DNA from: a methanogenic archaeon ISO4-H5
GTDB taxonomy: Archaea; Thermoplasmatota; Thermoplasmata; Methanomassiliicoccales; Methanomethylophilaceae
Assembly: GCA_001560915.1 (NCBI GenBank)
Contig: CP014214.1
Coordinates: forward strand, 496,001 to 560,000
Length of the DNA: 64,000 bases
Reading direction: 5' to 3'
The notes under the pieces were generated by a model that was given only the letters and a program-made list of their open reading frames with translations, was not told where the DNA came from and ran no database searches. Positions 41,224-49,969 of the stretch are shown piece by piece. Each line of letters starts with the position of its first letter. Positions within the stretch are counted from its first letter, which is position 1. Both the position numbers and the translations under genes were made by a program.

Positions 41224-42162
41224 TTAGGGTTTATCGAAGTTAATGCGTTCCGCCTCAATGACAAGCGGCCTTTTGCGGACTTGATCTCTGATATCGAGAA
41301 CATATTCCCCTACGAGTCCGAGGAAGAAAAGTTCCACGGACACTGCAAGGAATACGATCAGGGTCAGGAAATAGTTCCATATGGGGAATGTGTCCCAATG
41401 AACGCATTTGTATCCTAAACAGATTGCAAGGCATACGGAAGCTACGATTGTCAATCCGAGTCCGAGGAACGTGGCAAAGCGGATTGCATATTTGGTATAG
41501 CCAGTAATACTCTGCATCGCACCGTCGTAAAGTTTAGCAAAATTGTTACTGGATTTACCTGCTCTTCTCTTAGGTTGGTTGAACGGGATAATTTTGATAT
41601 TATATCCCATTTCTGCGATGACGCCCCTGAGAAACGGCCGGGGGTCGTCCAGGGATTTCATTATATCGATAAAGCTACGGTCATACAACCCGAAACCTGT
41701 AACCTGTTCCATGAATTTTGCCGAGGCACGTTTTTTCATGAACTTGTAGTACATGCCTCTTGCACGGTACACGATTTTACTCTCATCACTGGACTGTTTC
41801 TGACCCAGAACGAGTTTGTAACCTTTTTCCCACCATTCGACCAATTCGGGAATCATTTCGGGCGGCTCTTGGAAATCCGCTACCATGCAGATGCAGCAAT
41901 CCCCATCCATCTGGGTTATTCCGTAATATGGTGAATTGAACTGACCATAGTTCTTGGCATTGAAAATAGCACGTATCTTAGGATTGGCCGAACACAATCC
42001 ACGTATTTTTTCCCTGGTTGAGTCTTGGGAATCGTTATCGATGAATGTGAGAGTGTAATTGTATTGATCCAGTTTTTCCAACTGTTCAATCACTGCCTGG
42101 GCAATTGCTTCGACGTTATCCTCTTCGTTGTATGTGGGAATCAATACGGATATAGTTTTCAT
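41224..42162 (-). CDS. Family 2 glycosyltransferase, membrane-anchored (DPM1/GtrB-like)
   Basis: 312 residues: a cytoplasmic GT-A domain with VLIPTYNEEDN, IDNDSQDST, the DXD-like VADFQEPPE and a QPKRRAGKSSN motif, then two C-terminal membrane helices (FLGLGLTIVASVCLAICLG, then LTLIVFLAVSVELFFLGLVGEY). This layout makes polyprenyl-phosphate sugars for GT-C enzymes. It could supply the GT-C transferase at 37859. The start overlaps the stop of the upstream epimerase (ATGA), so it belongs to the minus-strand operon. Confidence 0.88.
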   Translation of the reverse strand: MKTISVLIPTYNEEDNVEAIAQAVIEQLEKLDQYNYTLTFIDNDSQDSTREKIRGLCSANPKIRAIFNAKNYGQFNSPYYGITQMDGDCCICMVADFQEPPEMIPELVEWWEKGYKLVLGQKQSSDESKIVYRARGMYYKFMKKRASAKFMEQVTGFGLYDRSFIDIMKSLDDPRPFLRGVIAEMGYNIKIIPFNQPKRRAGKSSNNFAKLYDGAMQSITGYTKYAIRFATFLGLGLTIVASVCLAICLGYKCVHWDTFPIWNYFLTLIVFLAVSVELFFLGLVGEYVLDIRDQVRKRPLVIEAERINFDKP

Positions 42163-43079
42163 TGTCCGGCACCCATCCTTTGTTCTTTGACGTAATTTAC
42201 AGTATTGCGCATACCCTCAGCGAAAGAGTATTTCGGAACATAACCCGTATCGGCCGTCAGTTCTGTGATATCTGCACACAGGTACATCGGTTGGTGGGGA
42301 AAGTATTCCTTGGCACCGAAGCGGATATCTACGTCGGGGTTAACTATGTTGCGTATCTCTTCAACGTACTGGCGGAGAGTTTTGCCCTCTCCGCATCCGA
42401 CGACATAAGTTTTACCATCTTTTCCGTGAAGTCCGATGGCGAGAAGCGCCCTGGCATCATCGACCGAGTACGTATAGTCCCAGACCTGTTCGCATTTGGT
42501 CAGTTCTGGGGGTATTCCGTCAAGGAATGAATTAATGAGATATTTTATCAGTGTGTAGTCGGGGTCTTTCTCGCCATATTCGCTGACAATGCGAGCCCAA
42601 TTGTACCTGATGCCCAACTGCTTGCATAAGAGTCTGCAGAATCTTCCCGTGGTCAGTTTGGCAATTCCGTATCCACTTTCCGGAAACGCGGGCGTCGAGG
42701 CATTCAGTTTCATATCTGTGGGGCCGTACTCGGCCTGGGATCCTGTTCCGATGAACGCCTTCGCGTTCCAACTCTTAGCCAATCTGACTGCATCGAGTGC
42801 ATATTGGATGTTCATCATCTGTATATCCACATTGTCGCGTTCCGCACCGAAGGTTTCTTTCCATGCCAGGTGGAAGAAGATATCGCAGAAATCTTTGCCT
42901 GTCAGATGCTTGTATTCGGAAATGTCCGATTCAAGCACGGTCAATCTCTCCGATTTCGGAAGATTGCCAAGGTTCTTCGAATGGGGCCTGGCAATCGCGA
43001 CTACCTCATGTCCTTCGGCGAGTGCTAACTTTACAAGTTCGGAGCCGATGGCACCGGTAGGGCCTGTGATGGCAATTCT
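42159..43079 (-). CDS. NAD(P)-dependent sugar epimerase/reductase (extended SDR)
   Basis: Rossmann nucleotide-binding TGPTGAIGSE at the N-terminus and catalytic YGIAK (Y-x3-K) near residue 150, with the preceding TGSQAEYG. I start at a GTG at 43079, which gives VRIAITGPTG and sits seven bases after the TPP-enzyme gene; the frame is open to 43121 but that part is unrelated sequence. The 306-residue product resembles 4-epimerases and 4-ketoreductases of nucleotide sugars and is paralogous to 57718-58650. In this operon it probably reduces or epimerises a CDP-4-keto sugar. Confidence 0.78.
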   Translation of the reverse strand, partial: RIAITGPTGAIGSELVKLALAEGHEVVAIARPHSKNLGNLPKSERLTVLESDISEYKHLTGKDFCDIFFHLAWKETFGAERDNVDIQMMNIQYALDAVRLAKSWNAKAFIGTGSQAEYGPTDMKLNASTPAFPESGYGIAKLTTGRFCRLLCKQLGIRYNWARIVSEYGEKDPDYTLIKYLINSFLDGIPPELTKCEQVWDYTYSVDDARALLAIGLHGKDGKTYVVGCGEGKTLRQYVEEIRNIVNPDVDIRFGAKEYFPHQPMYLCADITELTADTGYVPKYSFAEGMRNTVNYVKEQRMGAGQ

Positions 43080-43086
43080 CACTGTA

Positions 43087-44883
43087 TCACTCGATGTACA
43101 TGTTCCTCTTGAGCTCGTCACGGGGCAGGAAGGGAGTGAGGTCCTCGAGGGGCGGGGAGTAGAGCGACCCGTCTTCCAGGATCATCGTTCCCGACTTGGG
43201 TTCGAAGAACTGATCTATGGTCACGAAGACTTCGCAGAACAAGCTTCCTTCTTCCTTGAGTATGCTATCGAGTTTGGAAAGTTCATCGTTGGTTTTGATA
43301 CTGTAATATTTGTATCCGAATGTGTCGGCGACTTTCCTGAAATCCGGGAACCCGAGATCGTGGGACTGCTCACCCATTCCGAAGTATTTACCGTTGAAGA
43401 GATTGTTCTCGGTGATCCTCATGGAATGGTATCCATTGTTGTTAATCATGAAAATCTTGATTGGGAGTTTGTTGGTCTGGATTGTCTGCAGTTCCTGGAG
43501 ATTCATCATGATGCTGCCGTCACCGGTGATGCAGATGAGATCCTTCTTTCCGTTGGCGATACACGCACCCATCGCTGCAGGAAGATCATAACCCATGGAC
43601 GCGATTGCACAGTTGATGATGAATCTCGATCCTTTCTTTATGACATAAGCCTGACTTCCGACCACACAAGCGGTTCCGTTTCCGACGACCGTTACTTTGT
43701 TATCCGGCAGTCTGCGGCTGATTTCTTTGATGAATGCGTAGGGGTTGCCTACGTTCTCGGTCTTGTAATGCTTTTCCTGGACAACGGGGTATGTGGCTCT
43801 CCATTTCTGGCATTGATCAATCCATGCCTGATTCTTGAAGACGGGGCCCGTAGATATGCGGTCGAGTGCATTGAGGAGATCTCCTGCATCTGCCCACACA
43901 GGCATATCTACGTGCACAGAGGGTTTCTTCATCTCATTGGGATCGATGTCTTCCATGATGACATATGCCGCTCTTGCCCAGCCTTCATAATTGAAACCGG
44001 TCTGTCTGAAGTTGAGTCTGGTCCCTATGGCAAGTACCAGGTCGCTGTTCTGTACTGTGAAGTTGCCGGGCCTGTCGCCCATATTTCCTCCGCGCCCAGC
44101 ATAAAGGGGGTCATCGTCCGGGATGAGGTCGATGCTGTCCCAGCAGGTGACGACAGGAATATTCAGTTTTCTGACTACTTTGAGGAAAGAATCATATCCT
44201 CCGGAGAGACGGATTCCGTTACCTGCGTAGAGTACCGGGCGTTCTGCGGAACCGATTTTTTCGATGATTGTTTTGGCGCATTCGTCCGTTACCTTCGGGG
44301 GGATTTCCGATGCATCCTCTGCAGGGTCGAAATCCACCAGGCCATCAGTTTCAATATATGCTCCCTGGACATCCAGAGGAATGTCTATCCAGCACGGTCC
44401 GGGACGACCGTGGGTGGCGATGTAGATCGCCTTGTGTATGACGTATTTGATTTTGAGAGGATCTAGGATGAGTTCGCAGTATTTTGTCATGCTGGCAACT
44501 GCTTTGGTGATGTCGAATTCCTGATCTCCTGTTGCACGCAGGGGCAGTCCGGTGCTCCTTGCCATGGTGGCGTAACGTACCTGACCGGATAACACCAGCA
44601 TCGGGATGGAGTCCAGCCACCCGCCTACTACACCGGTTATTGCGTTGGTTCCTCCAGGCCCGGTCGTGACACAGAGTACTGCCAGTTTGTTGTTTATCCT
44701 GGCATATGCTTCGGCGGCGATGGCACTTGCCTGCTCATGATGGTTGTAGTAGGTGGTCATTCCTTTGGCATTGGCGAATGCTCCGTTCAGGTGCATCGAT
44801 CCTCCACCTACGACAGTGAAACCGTCGGTGATTCCTGCCTCGACACATAGTTTTGCGATGTAATCGGATACTTTCATTTTCAT
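43087..44883 (-). CDS. Thiamine-diphosphate carboligase (acetolactate synthase-like)
   Basis: 598 residues with all three ThDP domains: catalytic Glu50 in NHHEQASAIAAEAYAR, the GPGGTNAITG region, a central domain, and the Mg-ThDP motif from GDGSIMMN to MINNNGY. It lacks the company of ilvN or ilvC and lies directly after rfbG and before a sugar epimerase, so a sugar-related carboligation is more likely than branched-chain amino acid synthesis. A known parallel is YerE, which adds an acetyl unit from pyruvate to a CDP-keto sugar. It is four bases from rfbG, and the operon continues downstream. Confidence 0.78.
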   Translation of the reverse strand: MKMKVSDYIAKLCVEAGITDGFTVVGGGSMHLNGAFANAKGMTTYYNHHEQASAIAAEAYARINNKLAVLCVTTGPGGTNAITGVVGGWLDSIPMLVLSGQVRYATMARSTGLPLRATGDQEFDITKAVASMTKYCELILDPLKIKYVIHKAIYIATHGRPGPCWIDIPLDVQGAYIETDGLVDFDPAEDASEIPPKVTDECAKTIIEKIGSAERPVLYAGNGIRLSGGYDSFLKVVRKLNIPVVTCWDSIDLIPDDDPLYAGRGGNMGDRPGNFTVQNSDLVLAIGTRLNFRQTGFNYEGWARAAYVIMEDIDPNEMKKPSVHVDMPVWADAGDLLNALDRISTGPVFKNQAWIDQCQKWRATYPVVQEKHYKTENVGNPYAFIKEISRRLPDNKVTVVGNGTACVVGSQAYVIKKGSRFIINCAIASMGYDLPAAMGACIANGKKDLICITGDGSIMMNLQELQTIQTNKLPIKIFMINNNGYHSMRITENNLFNGKYFGMGEQSHDLGFPDFRKVADTFGYKYYSIKTNDELSKLDSILKEEGSLFCEVFVTIDQFFEPKSGTMILEDGSLYSPPLEDLTPFLPRDELKRNMYIE

Positions 44884-44887
44884 TGTA

Positions 44888-45952
44888 TCACTCCAGGGAA
44901 ATATTCCTGCCCAGGAGGTATTCTTTTATCTGTTTGTCCACGCAGTCTCTGATATTTCCTCCTGCATTCCAGACCTTGGTCCATTCGACTGTTTTTTCCA
45001 CAGCGGTATCAATATGCCACAGAGGTTTGATTCCGAATGTGTCTTTGAGTTTTGAATTATCCAGTTTTAGGAAATTGGCTTCATGCGGCCCATTATCCTC
45101 TAAGGCTTTCCACTTCATTCCGTTGCCCCAGAAATCGCAGAACAGCTGTGCTATCTCGCCGGTTTTCACGCAATCCTCTTTTTCGGGACCGATATTGTAA
45201 TTGCCTGCGAATTTTTTGTCTTCCGCCTGTTTTTCGGCGATGGTAAGATAGGAAAACAATGGTTCCAGTACGTGTTGGTAGGGGCGTACGGAATTGGGAT
45301 TCCTTAGAATCACTTCTTTGCCTGAAACCGCAGCACGGACACAGTCGGGAACAATCCTCTCTGCGGCAAAATCCCCTCCTCCGATAACATTACCCGCCCT
45401 CGCTGTGGAGATGGGGCCGAGCTGCTGCGGGTAGCTACGTACGTAGCTGTGTGTGACCAGTTCCGAACAGCTTTTTGAATTGGAATACGGATCGAAACCA
45501 TCCAGACGTTCATCCTCTTTGTAATGGTGGGCATAGTCCTCAATGTTGTCGTAGACCTTATCCGTGGTTACATTTAGGAAGGATTTGCATCCGAACAATC
45601 TTACGCATTCAAGGATGTTGACAGTCCCCATTACATTGGACTGGTAGGTGTACCTGGGGTCCTTATATCCCTCTCTGACCAGAGGCTGAGCGGCAAGGTG
45701 GAACACGATATCCGGCTTTACTTCCTGATAGAATGAAGACAGTTTTTCAAAATCTGCGATGTCTCCAATGGCCGATTTGACATATTTTTCTGAATCCAAG
45801 AGTGAAAAGAGATTGGGGTCGGTCGGAGGTTCCAAAGAATATCCGTATACTTCCGCACCTAGTAGTTTAAGTATGCGGCAAAGCCAGGAACCTTTGAATC
45901 CAGTGTGTCCGGTTACAAGCACTTTTTTGCCTTTGTAAAAGTCAGCCAGCAT
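44888..45952 (-). CDS. rfbG: CDP-glucose 4,6-dehydratase
   Basis: Makes CDP-4-keto-6-deoxyglucose from CDP-glucose. The family fingerprint VLVTGHTGFKGSWLC is at the N-terminus, followed by HLAAQPLVREGY, the TTDKVYDN catalytic region, YSNSKSCSELV (Y-x3-K) and RAGNVIGGGDF. I start at MLADFYKG (45952; 354 residues); the open frame to 46036 reads as non-protein. The matching cytidylyltransferase RfbF is at 52961. There is no CDP-4-keto-6-deoxyglucose 3-dehydrase in the window, so a dideoxy sugar is not directly supported. Confidence 0.92.
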   Translation of the reverse strand: MLADFYKGKKVLVTGHTGFKGSWLCRILKLLGAEVYGYSLEPPTDPNLFSLLDSEKYVKSAIGDIADFEKLSSFYQEVKPDIVFHLAAQPLVREGYKDPRYTYQSNVMGTVNILECVRLFGCKSFLNVTTDKVYDNIEDYAHHYKEDERLDGFDPYSNSKSCSELVTHSYVRSYPQQLGPISTARAGNVIGGGDFAAERIVPDCVRAAVSGKEVILRNPNSVRPYQHVLEPLFSYLTIAEKQAEDKKFAGNYNIGPEKEDCVKTGEIAQLFCDFWGNGMKWKALEDNGPHEANFLKLDNSKLKDTFGIKPLWHIDTAVEKTVEWTKVWNAGGNIRDCVDKQIKEYLLGRNISLE

Positions 45953-46066
45953 AATACACCTTTGAATGCTCTGTATGCTGGATTGTTCTCTTGTTATTAA
46001 TAGTTGGAAGAACAAGGCGGTTTGATTCGAAGTCAAGGTACGTTATAATGTGAACATTTGCCCTTA

Positions 46067-46828
46067 TTATTCGTCGAATTCTTTCTTCATCAATGGGATA
46101 AGCCTTGCGATGGAATCGATACAGAATCTGGATTCAGTGTTCTTACCTATCAGGACAGAGGGCGCGCCGGAACAATTTGCCATCTATATGTCGCTCTCGA
46201 AGGTATCTCCGACAACGAGGATTTCGTCTGAAGCCAGATTCAGTGATTCGGAAACATAATCGAACATCGCCCTGTTCGGTTTCCCTACATACATGTCAAC
46301 GGTTTTTCCAGTACAGTACTCGATGGGGGCGACCATGCCGCCGCATCCGGGACATTTTAATTCTCCTTCGCAGGGGAACAGACGTTCCTTGTTGCAGGCT
46401 ATTATTTTCTTTGAATGCAGCGCTACGTTGCATGCGATCTTGAGTTTTTCGTAATTAAATTGATAGTCCATTCCGATTACAAGTATGTCCGATTCGGGGT
46501 TTTCGAAATCATCTATGCCAACAAGTGCGAATTCCTCTTTTAATCCGGGAGTGCCGCTTACGTATACTTTCTCTGCACCAATTTTTTTCACGACATATGC
46601 GCAGAGGAATCCGGCAGAGATGACATCGTCAATCGAACAGTCGATTCCCAGTCCGTTCAGTTTTTCTACAACGAGTCTGCGTGATTTTTCGGAATTATTG
46701 GTGAAGAAGAATAATCTGATACCGCGGGAACGGATGTACTCGATGGTTTCCTTGGCACCATTTATCAATTCTGGGCCTTTGTAGACTGTCCCGTCAAGAT
46801 CCATCAGTACAGCCTTTATCTGAGCCAT
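46067..46828 (-). CDS. HAD-IIA family phosphatase with an in-frame TAG codon
   Basis: A NagD-like HAD hydrolase: nucleophile motif LMDLDGTVYKG, motif II FFTNNSEKS, cap-domain cysteines (CPGCGGM), motif III VGKPN and motif IV VVGDTFESDI. The next codon is TAG (46184-46186), but the same frame continues 39 codons (MANCSGAPSVLIGKNTES and on to EFDE) to a TAA at 46067-46069, giving the full 253-residue family length. Either the TAG is read as pyrrolysine, or a CAG or similar codon has mutated and the protein stops at 214 residues. It lies between rfbG and the aldolase gene, with which it is probably cotranscribed, and may dephosphorylate a sugar precursor. Confidence 0.8.
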
Positions 46829-46832
46829 GATA

Positions 46833-48404
46833 TCATTCGTATTGGGTATCTGTCAGGAACGTGATTTCCATATCCTTGCGGAGATCGGCGATGGCCTGAG
46901 AGATTTTGCTATTCAGTTCTTCCACACCGATCTTGGTAAAGTCGTATCTGGCATTGAATATCTTGTACTTGTTTAGTTCAGTATATCCATCCATGCCTGC
47001 GATAGCTACCTTTTTCACACCTGCCGCGCGGAGAATCTTGAGGATCATAAGTCCGCTGTTGTCTATAATCAGCGGGTCCTCGAACAGATATGAATTGTAA
47101 TTGAAAACGAAACTTACGAGGTCAGTGGGGTCCCTGATGTTGGAAGTGACGAGTTTTCTGAGACCTCTGTTCTTCAAACGGTTATACTTCCTCATATTGC
47201 CGTAGAATGAGTAATCTGTGGGGATATCGGTCGGTTCGAAACTGACAGAGATGACAATCGGTTTGACTTCTTTGAAGTATTTTTTGACCCTGTCTATCTG
47301 GAGAAGATGATTCTCGCCCGGTGCTATGATCAGCACTTCGCGGTTGTTGATAACTGTGGCGAAGTCTTCCAGAGCCTTGCGGTCATCGACGTAGTTCCGC
47401 ATGTATTCCTTGTAGTAGTTCTCGGCCAATTCCTCTGTGAATATATGGCTGTCTTCAGGTTTGATCGTTTTCAACAATTCGTTGAACGCTTTCTCTGTCA
47501 GTGCACCCTTGTCATTGTAGTATTTGGCATAGTTGGGGTGGACCTTATTCTTGGCGGATAGATAGAAAGGTACGGAATAACCCCAGAAGTGCAGACGGTA
47601 GATGTCCATCAGGCATTCGTCGATAATCTCCAGCATAGGCTCGATACGGTAGGACTTGTTGTAATTCTCGTTGAGATAATCCGCGAAAAGCTCTTCGTTG
47701 AGATTTCCTGCACCTCTGCCCATACCGAAAACACATGCGTCGATGAGGATATCGCGTTTGAGACCCAGTTCCACGAGGGATTCTGCGTTTCCGCGAGCCT
47801 GTTGAAGATTGTTATGGGAATGATATCCGAGACAGACTCCATCGGCGAGTACATGATCCACCAAGTACACCATACGCATGAAATCCTTACGTTTGAGCAG
47901 ACCGAGCGAATCCACGATGTACACCGAATGCGGTTTGAGCGTATTGAATTTACGGACCGCATGCCCCAACTCATCATCGCTGTAGGTATCGGTACTTACC
48001 AGCTGGATCATGACCCCATATCCTAGCTTGGTGATTTCCCGAGCATATTCGTAACCGAGGTCGATTTTATCCTGTTTGAATATAACACGAATCAGGTCGA
48101 TTCCGCCGGGCTGATAAGGCTTGATGCGCTCGAGCGGGACAGGTTTACTCATGTCGACCATGCCCACGTATTTCGTGTTCTTGGAGCGGGGTTTAGGAAT
48201 GACAGAATTGATACTGTCTGTATCAGGGAACAGCGTAGAGTCTGGATCGGGCGAATCTCCTTTGATAAATCCTATCTCGATGTATTCGATTCCAGATGTC
48301 TCAAGTTTCCTGAGAATGTAATCAATAGATTCTCTCCCGAATTTCCAATTGTTGATGTACCCTCCATCCCGAAGTGTACAATCGAGAAGATTTATTGAAT
48401 CCAT
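46833..48404 (-). CDS. DRE-TIM aldolase fused to a C-terminal nucleotide-sugar-type domain
   Basis: Residues 1 to about 300 are an HMGL-like TIM barrel of the 4-hydroxy-2-oxovalerate aldolase type: LLDCTLRDGGY with the DRE-like metal aspartate, GYHSHNNLQQA and a GMGRGAGNLNEE turn. The last 170 residues form a separate domain starting EVLIIAPGENHL and ending near AIAGMDGYTE, resembling DUF115-like folds of glycan clusters. I start at MDSINLLDC (48404; 523 residues); the 40 residues upstream are AT-rich leader. It probably makes or cleaves a C-C bond on a keto-acid or sugar, in step with the ThDP enzyme of the same operon. Confidence 0.72.
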   Translation of the reverse strand: MDSINLLDCTLRDGGYINNWKFGRESIDYILRKLETSGIEYIEIGFIKGDSPDPDSTLFPDTDSINSVIPKPRSKNTKYVGMVDMSKPVPLERIKPYQPGGIDLIRVIFKQDKIDLGYEYAREITKLGYGVMIQLVSTDTYSDDELGHAVRKFNTLKPHSVYIVDSLGLLKRKDFMRMVYLVDHVLADGVCLGYHSHNNLQQARGNAESLVELGLKRDILIDACVFGMGRGAGNLNEELFADYLNENYNKSYRIEPMLEIIDECLMDIYRLHFWGYSVPFYLSAKNKVHPNYAKYYNDKGALTEKAFNELLKTIKPEDSHIFTEELAENYYKEYMRNYVDDRKALEDFATVINNREVLIIAPGENHLLQIDRVKKYFKEVKPIVISVSFEPTDIPTDYSFYGNMRKYNRLKNRGLRKLVTSNIRDPTDLVSFVFNYNSYLFEDPLIIDNSGLMILKILRAAGVKKVAIAGMDGYTELNKYKIFNARYDFTKIGVEELNSKISQAIADLRKDMEITFLTDTQYE

Positions 48405-48648
48405 GTACTGAGTCGATGTTGGTTGCAATATAAAATATGAGGGGGTTAACAACAATGTTGCCATTTGAAGAAATATTTCAAAACTACTTCTGGGAATCAT
48501 TGTATTGACTCGATACGTATCCAATTGTTATGTTTGTTAAGGTTTCATGGTTTTCATTCAAGCGAGTATAGTATTCACTCGTCATATGGTTGGGAAGTAC
48601 AATGTGCGGTAGTGCACTTATTTATAAAACTAACCATCTGCCAGAATT

Positions 48649-49938
48649 ATGATTACTGTTTTGCGTGACGCATGGATTGTTACCCAGAACGCCAAGCGTG
48701 ATGTTCTTAAAGGAGATGTTGTGGTCGACGGAGAGAGGATCGTCTCCGTCGGGCCCAAGTTCAACGGCACCGCCGACAGGGAAATCAACTGCTCCGGCGA
48801 CATCGTCATGCCCGGCATGGTCAACACCCACACCCACATCGCCATGACCGTGATGAAAGGTGTCGTTGACGACCTTCTCTTCCCTGATTTCCTTGCCAAG
48901 ACATTCAAGATAGATGCAGATCGTTCGGATGAGGATCTTTTGTTGGGAACAAAACTCGGATGCATGGAGATGATGCTCTCCGGCACCACCACCTTCGTTG
49001 ACTTCTACTATTCTGAGGATGTCATCGCCAAGGCCACCCAGGAAGCGGGGCTCAGGGGAGTCTGCTGCTGGTGCTGCCTCGACGAGGACAAGACCACCCA
49101 GAAGGGCAACCCCGTCCAGAACTGTAAGAACTTCTACCACAAGTTCAAGAACGAGAGGAAGATTGTCCCCGGAGTATCGCTCCAGGGGGTCTACGTGTGC
49201 AACGAAGACACCTGTGTCGAAGCCAACGCATTCTCGGAGGAAGTGAATTGTCCCATAACTATGCACCTTTCCGAGACTGAGGGAGAAGTGGAAAACCACT
49301 TCAAACAGACTGGCAAGAGACCCGGAAAATGGCTCTCCGACATTGGAGTGCTCAGCAACAGGATGATCACCGCTCACTCGGCATATCTCGATGCTGAAGA
49401 GATTGCACTCATGGGCAAGGCAGGTATGTCCATATCTTCCTGCCCCGTGTCCAACATGAAACTTGCCACCGGGGGAGTTGCACCTATACCCGAGTTCAAG
49501 AATGCGGGAGTCAACATTTCTCTTGGAACCGATGGCAGTACTACCAACAACACCCTTGACATGATTGCTGAGATGAGGTCTCTGGGTCTTCTTCAGAAAG
49601 CCAGTCACAAGGACCCCACAATCCTTCCTGCACAGGAGCTGCTAGACATAGTCACCATCAACGGTGCCAAGGCCATCGGCATGCAGGATTCCCTCGGTTC
49701 TATCGAAGTGGGCAAGTTCGCCGATCTCGTGGTCATCGACGGAAAGGCACCCAACATGAGGCCCCTCCTGTCCGAGAACATCATCGCCAACATGGCCTAC
49801 TCCATGTGCAACGCGAATGTCAAGACCGTGATGTGCCAGGGTGACCTCGTCGTCGAGGACAGGAACCTCCTGACCATGGACAAGGACGCGCTCCTCGCAC
49901 AGTCCGAGGATGCCTTTAGGGCCCTGTGCCTAAGATGA
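48649..49938 (+). CDS. dadD: SAH/MTA/5'-deoxyadenosine deaminase (amidohydrolase)
   Basis: Metal-dependent deaminase that converts adenine nucleoside by-products of SAM enzymes to inosine forms. The 429-residue protein has the zinc ligands H61 and H63 in NTHTHIAM, HLSETEGE with the next histidine, TAHSAYL, and GTDGSTTNN with the catalytic aspartate. The next gene, 31 bases on, is the homocysteine-releasing hydrolase, matching the methanogen route SAH to S-inosylhomocysteine to homocysteine. The DNA returns to host-like G+C here after the glycan operon. Confidence 0.88.
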   Translation: MITVLRDAWIVTQNAKRDVLKGDVVVDGERIVSVGPKFNGTADREINCSGDIVMPGMVNTHTHIAMTVMKGVVDDLLFPDFLAKTFKIDADRSDEDLLLGTKLGCMEMMLSGTTTFVDFYYSEDVIAKATQEAGLRGVCCWCCLDEDKTTQKGNPVQNCKNFYHKFKNERKIVPGVSLQGVYVCNEDTCVEANAFSEEVNCPITMHLSETEGEVENHFKQTGKRPGKWLSDIGVLSNRMITAHSAYLDAEEIALMGKAGMSISSCPVSNMKLATGGVAPIPEFKNAGVNISLGTDGSTTNNTLDMIAEMRSLGLLQKASHKDPTILPAQELLDIVTINGAKAIGMQDSLGSIEVGKFADLVVIDGKAPNMRPLLSENIIANMAYSMCNANVKTVMCQGDLVVEDRNLLTMDKDALLAQSEDAFRALCLR

Positions 49939-49969
49939 ATACTTAATGAGGGAGAATATAGGGGATACT

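Noticed and set aside
42589-44466. 625-residue plus-strand ORF
   Set aside because: Antisense to the epimerase and ThDP-enzyme genes. It is long only because of codon bias, and no domain is visible.
43087-44883. Acetolactate synthase for branched-chain amino acids (ilvB)
   Set aside because: No ilvN, ilvC or ilvD neighbours; it lies within a sugar operon. The role cannot be excluded but is less likely than a sugar carboligase.
41953-46036. Extended N-termini for rfbG and the epimerase
   Set aside because: The longest open frames add 28 and 14 residues that do not look like protein and overlap neighbouring signals; the internal starts give the standard family N-termini.
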